Shown here one piece after another: positions 60,896 to 64,000 of a stretch of DNA of 64,000 nucleotides. Each line of letters opens with the position of its first letter. Positions within the stretch are counted from its first letter, which is position 1. The stretch comes from an uncultured Nocardioides sp. (GTDB lineage: Bacteria > Actinomycetota > Actinomycetes > Propionibacteriales > Nocardioidaceae). The stretch covers positions 1 through 64,000 of the forward strand of contig NZ_CANKYS010000015.1 in the NCBI RefSeq assembly GCF_947488025.1, written 5' to 3'. The notes beneath the pieces were generated by a model. It was not told the origin of the DNA. It did no database searches and saw nothing but the letters and a program-made list of their open reading frames with translations. The position numbers and the translations under genes were made by a program.

Positions 60896-60946
60896 ACCCG
60901 GACCCTAGCCGGGAGGTCGCGGCGCGCGCTGCCTACGCTTGCGCGC
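60896..60946. promoter_or_regulatory. Divergent leaderless promoters for RNB and yaaA
   Basis: Within 51 bp two boxes face apart: TAGGGT on the minus strand (complement of 60902-60907), 6 nt before the ATG at 60895, and TACGCT at 60934-60939, 7 nt before the GTG at 60947. The start codons are only 51 bp apart, so the two promoters must overlap. Confidence 0.55.
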
Positions 60947-61735
60947 GTGCTGATCCTGCTGCCGCCCAGCGAGGGCAAGACCGCTCCCCGACGTGGCAAG
61001 CCGCTCGACCTGGCCTCGCTGTCCTCGCCGTCCCTGACGCCGACCCGCGCAACGCTGCTGGAGGCGCTGGTGCAGCTCTGCGGCGACGACCCGGACACGG
61101 CGGCCGCGGTGCTCGGCCTGGGCCCGGCCCAGCGCGACCTGGTGCAGCGCAACGCCGACCTTCACCACGCGCCGACGGCCCGCGCCGACGCGATCTACAC
61201 CGGGGTCCTCTACGACGCCCTCGGCTTCGACACCCTCTCCCCCGCTGCCCGTCGGCGCGCGACGGCGCGGGTGGCGATCACCAGCGCGCTGTTCGGCCTC
61301 GTCCGACCCGGCGACCGGATCCCGGCCTACCGCCTCTCCGGGGACGCCACCCTTCCCGGTGCCCCCGGCACGGGCTCGGTGGCCGGCGCCTGGCGCGAGG
61401 TCCTCGGCGAGGCCGTCAGCGACGCGGTCGGCACCGGCCTGCTCGTCGACCTCCGCTCCGGGACGTACGCCGCCTTCTGGCGGCCGCCGGCGGAGGTCGC
61501 CCGCCGCGTCGCGACGGTGCGCGTGCTCCACGAGTCCGGTGGGAAGCGGAGCGTGGTGAGCCACTTCAACAAGGCGACCAAGGGCCGCATCGTCCGCGCC
61601 CTGCTCGAGGACGGCGCCAATCCCCGCACCCCTACGGCTCTCGCCGACACCCTCACCCGGCTCGGCTGGGCCGTCGAGACGGGCGCGCCCACCGCGAAGG
61701 GCACCCAGCTCGACGTCGTGGTGACGGAGGTCTGA
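60947..61735 (+). CDS. yaaA: YaaA family peroxide-stress protein (DUF328)
   Basis: About 262 residues from a GTG. LLPPSEGKTAPRRGKPLDLA is the family N-terminus, and YTGVLYDALGF, ITSALFGLVRPGDRIPAYRL, and SHFNKATKGRIVRALLED are conserved family blocks. In Escherichia coli YaaA lowers free iron under peroxide stress and has a DNA-binding fold. The GTG has no ribosome site but a TACGCT box 7 nt upstream. It ends 4 bp before the convergent FUSC gene. Confidence 0.9.
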   Translation: MLILLPPSEGKTAPRRGKPLDLASLSSPSLTPTRATLLEALVQLCGDDPDTAAAVLGLGPAQRDLVQRNADLHHAPTARADAIYTGVLYDALGFDTLSPAARRRATARVAITSALFGLVRPGDRIPAYRLSGDATLPGAPGTGSVAGAWREVLGEAVSDAVGTGLLVDLRSGTYAAFWRPPAEVARRVATVRVLHESGGKRSVVSHFNKATKGRIVRALLEDGANPRTPTALADTLTRLGWAVETGAPTAKGTQLDVVVTEV

Positions 61736-61739
61736 GCGG

Positions 61740-62834
61740 TCAGCGCAGCGGGATCACGTCGGTCGCCTCGAGCGGGTCCATCCCGCACAGCGCCAGCAGG
61801 TCGGCGATGATCGAGCGCACCTGGGCGAGGATCACCTCCGCGGACAGGTCGTCGCTGTGCTCGACCTGCGCCGTGGCGTGCCCCAGCGCGATGAGGTCGT
61901 CGATGACCGCCACCGCCATCCGGTCGGCCACCAGCTCGTCGGCGACCCGTTCGGCGAGGGCCGCCAGGTCGCGCATCAGGGAGGCGTACGACGACGGGAC
62001 GGGCTCGCGGCGATAGCTGGCCACCGCCACCCGGCGCACCACCACGCGGGTGTTGCGCAGGGCCACGTCGAGCGGCTCGACGAGCTCGGCGAGCTGGCGC
62101 TGGTGCTCGCCGTGGCGACGCCGGAACGGCGAGGAGCTCACCACCGACAGGCCCTCCGACGAGGCCGCACGCAGCTCGGCGATGAGCGAGTCGGTCGACC
62201 GGGCGTCGCGCAGAACGGCCAGCGCCTTGTCGACGTCGCCGTCCCCGATCCGGTCGGCCGACGAGCGGAGCAGCTCGGCGATCTTGCGCACCACGACGGC
62301 CGCCTGGTCGCGCGGCTTGCGCAGCGGGGCGCGGGGCACCACGGTCGCTGCGACGAGCGCCACCGCTCCGCCGATGATGGCGTCGGTCCAGCGGATGAAG
62401 GCGTCGCCCGGCGCCGGCGCGAGCGCGGCGACGACGATGCCCTGCACGGCGGCCTGGATGATCATCAGCTGCCCGGCGTCGAGCAGCAGCGCGATGGACA
62501 TGCCGGCGGCCACGATCAGCGCGATCTGCCACCCGCCCGAGCCGATCAGGTGGGTGGCCGCGTCACCGAGGAAGACGCCGAGCGCCACGCCGACGGTGAC
62601 CTCTGCTACCCGCCGCTGGCGCTGGCCGTAGGACATCCCGAGCGACACCACGGCCGCGATCGGCGCGAAGAACGGCAGCCGGTGGTTGAAGACGTCGGCG
62701 GCGAGCCACCACGCGACGCCGGCGGCGACCGCGCACTGGCCGATCACCCACCCCTTGGCCCGCAGCCGGGCCACGCGGGCACGCAGCGACGTACGGCTGC
62801 GCTCGGCGACGAGCTCCGCGTCGATGAGGCGCAC
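61740..62834 (-). CDS. FUSC family membrane protein (aromatic acid exporter-like)
   Basis: 364 residues. Five to six membrane helices in the first 160 residues (VIGQCAVAAGVAWWLAADVF, APIAAVVSLGMSYGQ, VTVGVALGVFLGDAA, WQIALIVAAGMSIALLL, IIQAAVQGIVVAALA) and a cytoplasmic C-terminal half rich in helices (RRVAVASYRREPVPSSY). This is the FUSC/AaeB-like layout, half-size relative to AaeB. Such proteins may export aromatic acids. GTG start at 62834 (MRLIDAELVAERSR). The zinc-ribbon gene ends 14 bp upstream. Confidence 0.8.
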   Translation of the reverse strand: MRLIDAELVAERSRTSLRARVARLRAKGWVIGQCAVAAGVAWWLAADVFNHRLPFFAPIAAVVSLGMSYGQRQRRVAEVTVGVALGVFLGDAATHLIGSGGWQIALIVAAGMSIALLLDAGQLMIIQAAVQGIVVAALAPAPGDAFIRWTDAIIGGAVALVAATVVPRAPLRKPRDQAAVVVRKIAELLRSSADRIGDGDVDKALAVLRDARSTDSLIAELRAASSEGLSVVSSSPFRRRHGEHQRQLAELVEPLDVALRNTRVVVRRVAVASYRREPVPSSYASLMRDLAALAERVADELVADRMAVAVIDDLIALGHATAQVEHSDDLSAEVILAQVRSIIADLLALCGMDPLEATDVIPLR

Positions 62835-62848
62835 GACGCGTCAGTCCC

Positions 62849-63589
62849 TCAGAGGCCGGACTCGTCGGTGCGCACCAGGATGCGCTGGCACTCCTCGCAC
62901 CGGACGACCTCGTCGTCCGGCGCCGAGCGGATGCGCGACAGCTCGGAGGCGTCGAGGGTCATGTTGCAGCCGCCGCACTGGCGCGACCGCAGCAGCGACG
63001 CCCCGATGCCCTTCTGCTCGCGCAGCCGCTCGTAGAGCGCCATCAGGTCGTCGGGGATGCCCTCGATCGCCGGGCCACGCGCGGACGCCACCTCGTCGAG
63101 GGAGCGGTCGATCGCAGCGCGCTTCTCGTCGCGCGCGGCGACCAGCTCGGCGAGCCGGGCGTCGATGTCCTCGGCACGGATGCCAAGACCGTCGAGCACC
63201 TGCTGGGCCTCCTCGAGCTTCTCCATCACCTCGAGCTCGGCGTCCTCGAGCGTGGAGATGCGCCGCTCGAGCGACACGAGCTCGTGCTGCATGCGCTCGA
63301 GGTCCTTGGGGTTGGTGATCTGCCCGGCGTCCATGCGGCTGCGGTCGCGCTCGCGGCGTGCCTTGACCTGCTCGACCTCGCGGTCGGCCCTGGCCTGCTC
63401 GACGGTGAGGTCGTCCACGACGATGCGCGCGTCGCGCACCCGGTCGGTGAGCTCGGTGCGCTCGGCCTCGAGCGTGCTGATCTCGGCCGCCTCGGGCAGG
63501 TGGCCTCGCTGGTGGCGCAGCTGGGCGGCGCGGCGGTCGAGCTCGGCGACGTCGAGGAGCGCGAGCTGGTGGGTGGGATCGGCCTTCAA
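62849..63589 (-). CDS. C4 zinc-ribbon and coiled-coil protein (CT398-like)
   Basis: About 246 residues. A long helical coiled-coil hairpin (about residues 10-180; LDVAELDRRAAQLRHQRGHL, VEQARADREVEQVKARRERD) is followed by a C4 zinc ribbon: RSRQCGGCNMTLDASEL and VVRCEECQRILVRT. The family is widespread in actinobacteria next to Nif3 and RNase H-like genes, with a likely nucleic-acid or secretion-related role. The start is a TTG at 63589 after CAGGAGAGCC; the in-frame upstream start would overlap the Nif3 gene end. Confidence 0.88.
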   Translation of the reverse strand: MKADPTHQLALLDVAELDRRAAQLRHQRGHLPEAAEISTLEAERTELTDRVRDARIVVDDLTVEQARADREVEQVKARRERDRSRMDAGQITNPKDLERMQHELVSLERRISTLEDAELEVMEKLEEAQQVLDGLGIRAEDIDARLAELVAARDEKRAAIDRSLDEVASARGPAIEGIPDDLMALYERLREQKGIGASLLRSRQCGGCNMTLDASELSRIRSAPDDEVVRCEECQRILVRTDESGL

Positions 63590-63618
63590 CGGCTCTCCTG
63601 CTTCGACATTCGGGGGGT

Positions 63619-64000
63619 TCAGGGGCGGAACGTCCACGGGTCGGTGCACCGTGTGCTGACCCGGGTGCCGACCCTATCGCCCAGCGCCTGCTGCAGCCGA
63701 GCCTCCACCGCCGGCAACCACGTCCACTCGGCCGCCCAGTGCGCGACGTCGACGAGCGCCGGGCCGCCGTGCTCGAGGAACTCCGCCGCCCGGTGGTGCC
63801 GCAGGTCGCTGGTGACGTAGGCGTCGACGTCGCTGTGGGCGAGCTCGTCGAGGAGGAAGTCGCCCGCGCCGCCGCACACCGCGACCCGCCGCACCCGCCG
63901 CTGCGGGTCGCCGGCGACGCGTACGCCGTGGGCGGTGGCCGGCAGCGCGGCGCCGACCCGCGCGGCGAACCCCTCGAGCGTGGTCTCCTCGACCCTGCCG
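63619..64000 (-). CDS. Nif3-like dinuclear metal-centre protein, C-terminal part
   Basis: The window edge cuts the gene; 126 residues of the C-terminus are visible. EETTLEGFAARVGAALPATA, VAVCGGAGDFLLDELAHSDV, VTSDLRHHRAAEFLEHGGPA and DVAHWAAEWTWLPAVEARL carry the conserved metal-binding pattern (D-x-RHH, DxxHWxxE). Nif3 proteins are hexamers with a two-metal site and are also described as GTP cyclohydrolase I type 2-like. It lies 29 bp upstream of the zinc-ribbon gene, a common actinobacterial pairing. Confidence 0.9.
   Translation of the reverse strand, partial: GRVEETTLEGFAARVGAALPATAHGVRVAGDPQRRVRRVAVCGGAGDFLLDELAHSDVDAYVTSDLRHHRAAEFLEHGGPALVDVAHWAAEWTWLPAVEARLQQALGDRVGTRVSTRCTDPWTFRP

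Overview
The window is high-GC actinobacterial chromosome. Gene content and codon use are closest to a Nocardioides-like member of the Propionibacteriales: glnA2-type glutamine synthetase next to glnE, an HspR-type MerR repressor with Hsp20, DUF222/HNH repeat-family genes, PhoX, a lysine-rich PAKKT protein, an actinobacterial type A RNase P RNA, and many genes that appear to be leaderless (TAnnnT box 6-7 nt before the start codon). The genus is inferred from overall look, not from a search.

Layout. 1-2000: a 34-bp tandem repeat, a DUF222/HNH nuclease gene and three short dyad repeats. 2039-5132: a coupled operon of an acyl-CoA dehydrogenase homologue, a PIG-L deacetylase/methyltransferase fusion and a glycosyltransferase. 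5151-8776: monooxygenase, stand-alone 5'-3' exonuclease, divergent hspR-like/hsp20 pair, GPP34 protein and a YczE-type membrane protein. 8930-13237: two secreted phosphate-related enzymes (endonuclease/exonuclease/phosphatase family and PhoX) around a hairpin holding a PHO-box-like repeat, then a ceramidase-like membrane protein. 13370-17269: a Tat-exported ferritin-like protein, a 58-residue membrane ORF, tatB-tatA-tatC and an Nramp transporter. 17286-23268: CtlX, a threonine-aldolase-like enzyme, a 2H phosphoesterase, cobT-cobS-cobU and a nucleotidyltransferase. 23373-30316: a SatD/membrane-protein pair, then glnA-amidotransferase-glnE. 30396-34504: small secreted proteins and a two-component system next to two paralogous exported proteins. 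34708-41625: nadE, GNAT, a sugar-dehydrogenase homologue, panB, PAKKT protein and map, ending at rnpB.

The accessory part is an integrative element of about 16.4 kb inserted at the 3' end of rnpB. A 26-bp repeat of the rnpB terminus lies at 41983-42008 and 58340-58365. Paired 11-bp-spaced AGTCCGCA boxes sit inside both ends. The element carries a Hachiman-like hamA/hamB pair of clearly lower GC, a tyrosine integrase, an excisionase-like HTH protein, a MobF relaxase/helicase, and a complete type I restriction-modification operon (hsdM-hsdS-hsdR). It is therefore a mobile defence island. hamB and mobF are both frame-broken.

Beyond the element is ordinary chromosome: a DUF559 protein (frame-broken), RNB ribonuclease, YaaA, FUSC protein, zinc-ribbon protein and the C-terminus of a Nif3 protein. 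Five long genes (response regulator, sugar dehydrogenase homologue, hamB, mobF, DUF559 protein) are each out of frame by what looks like one base, three of them in short C or G runs. Either several genes are decaying or the assembly has residual indels, and those calls should be checked against reads before biology is built on them.
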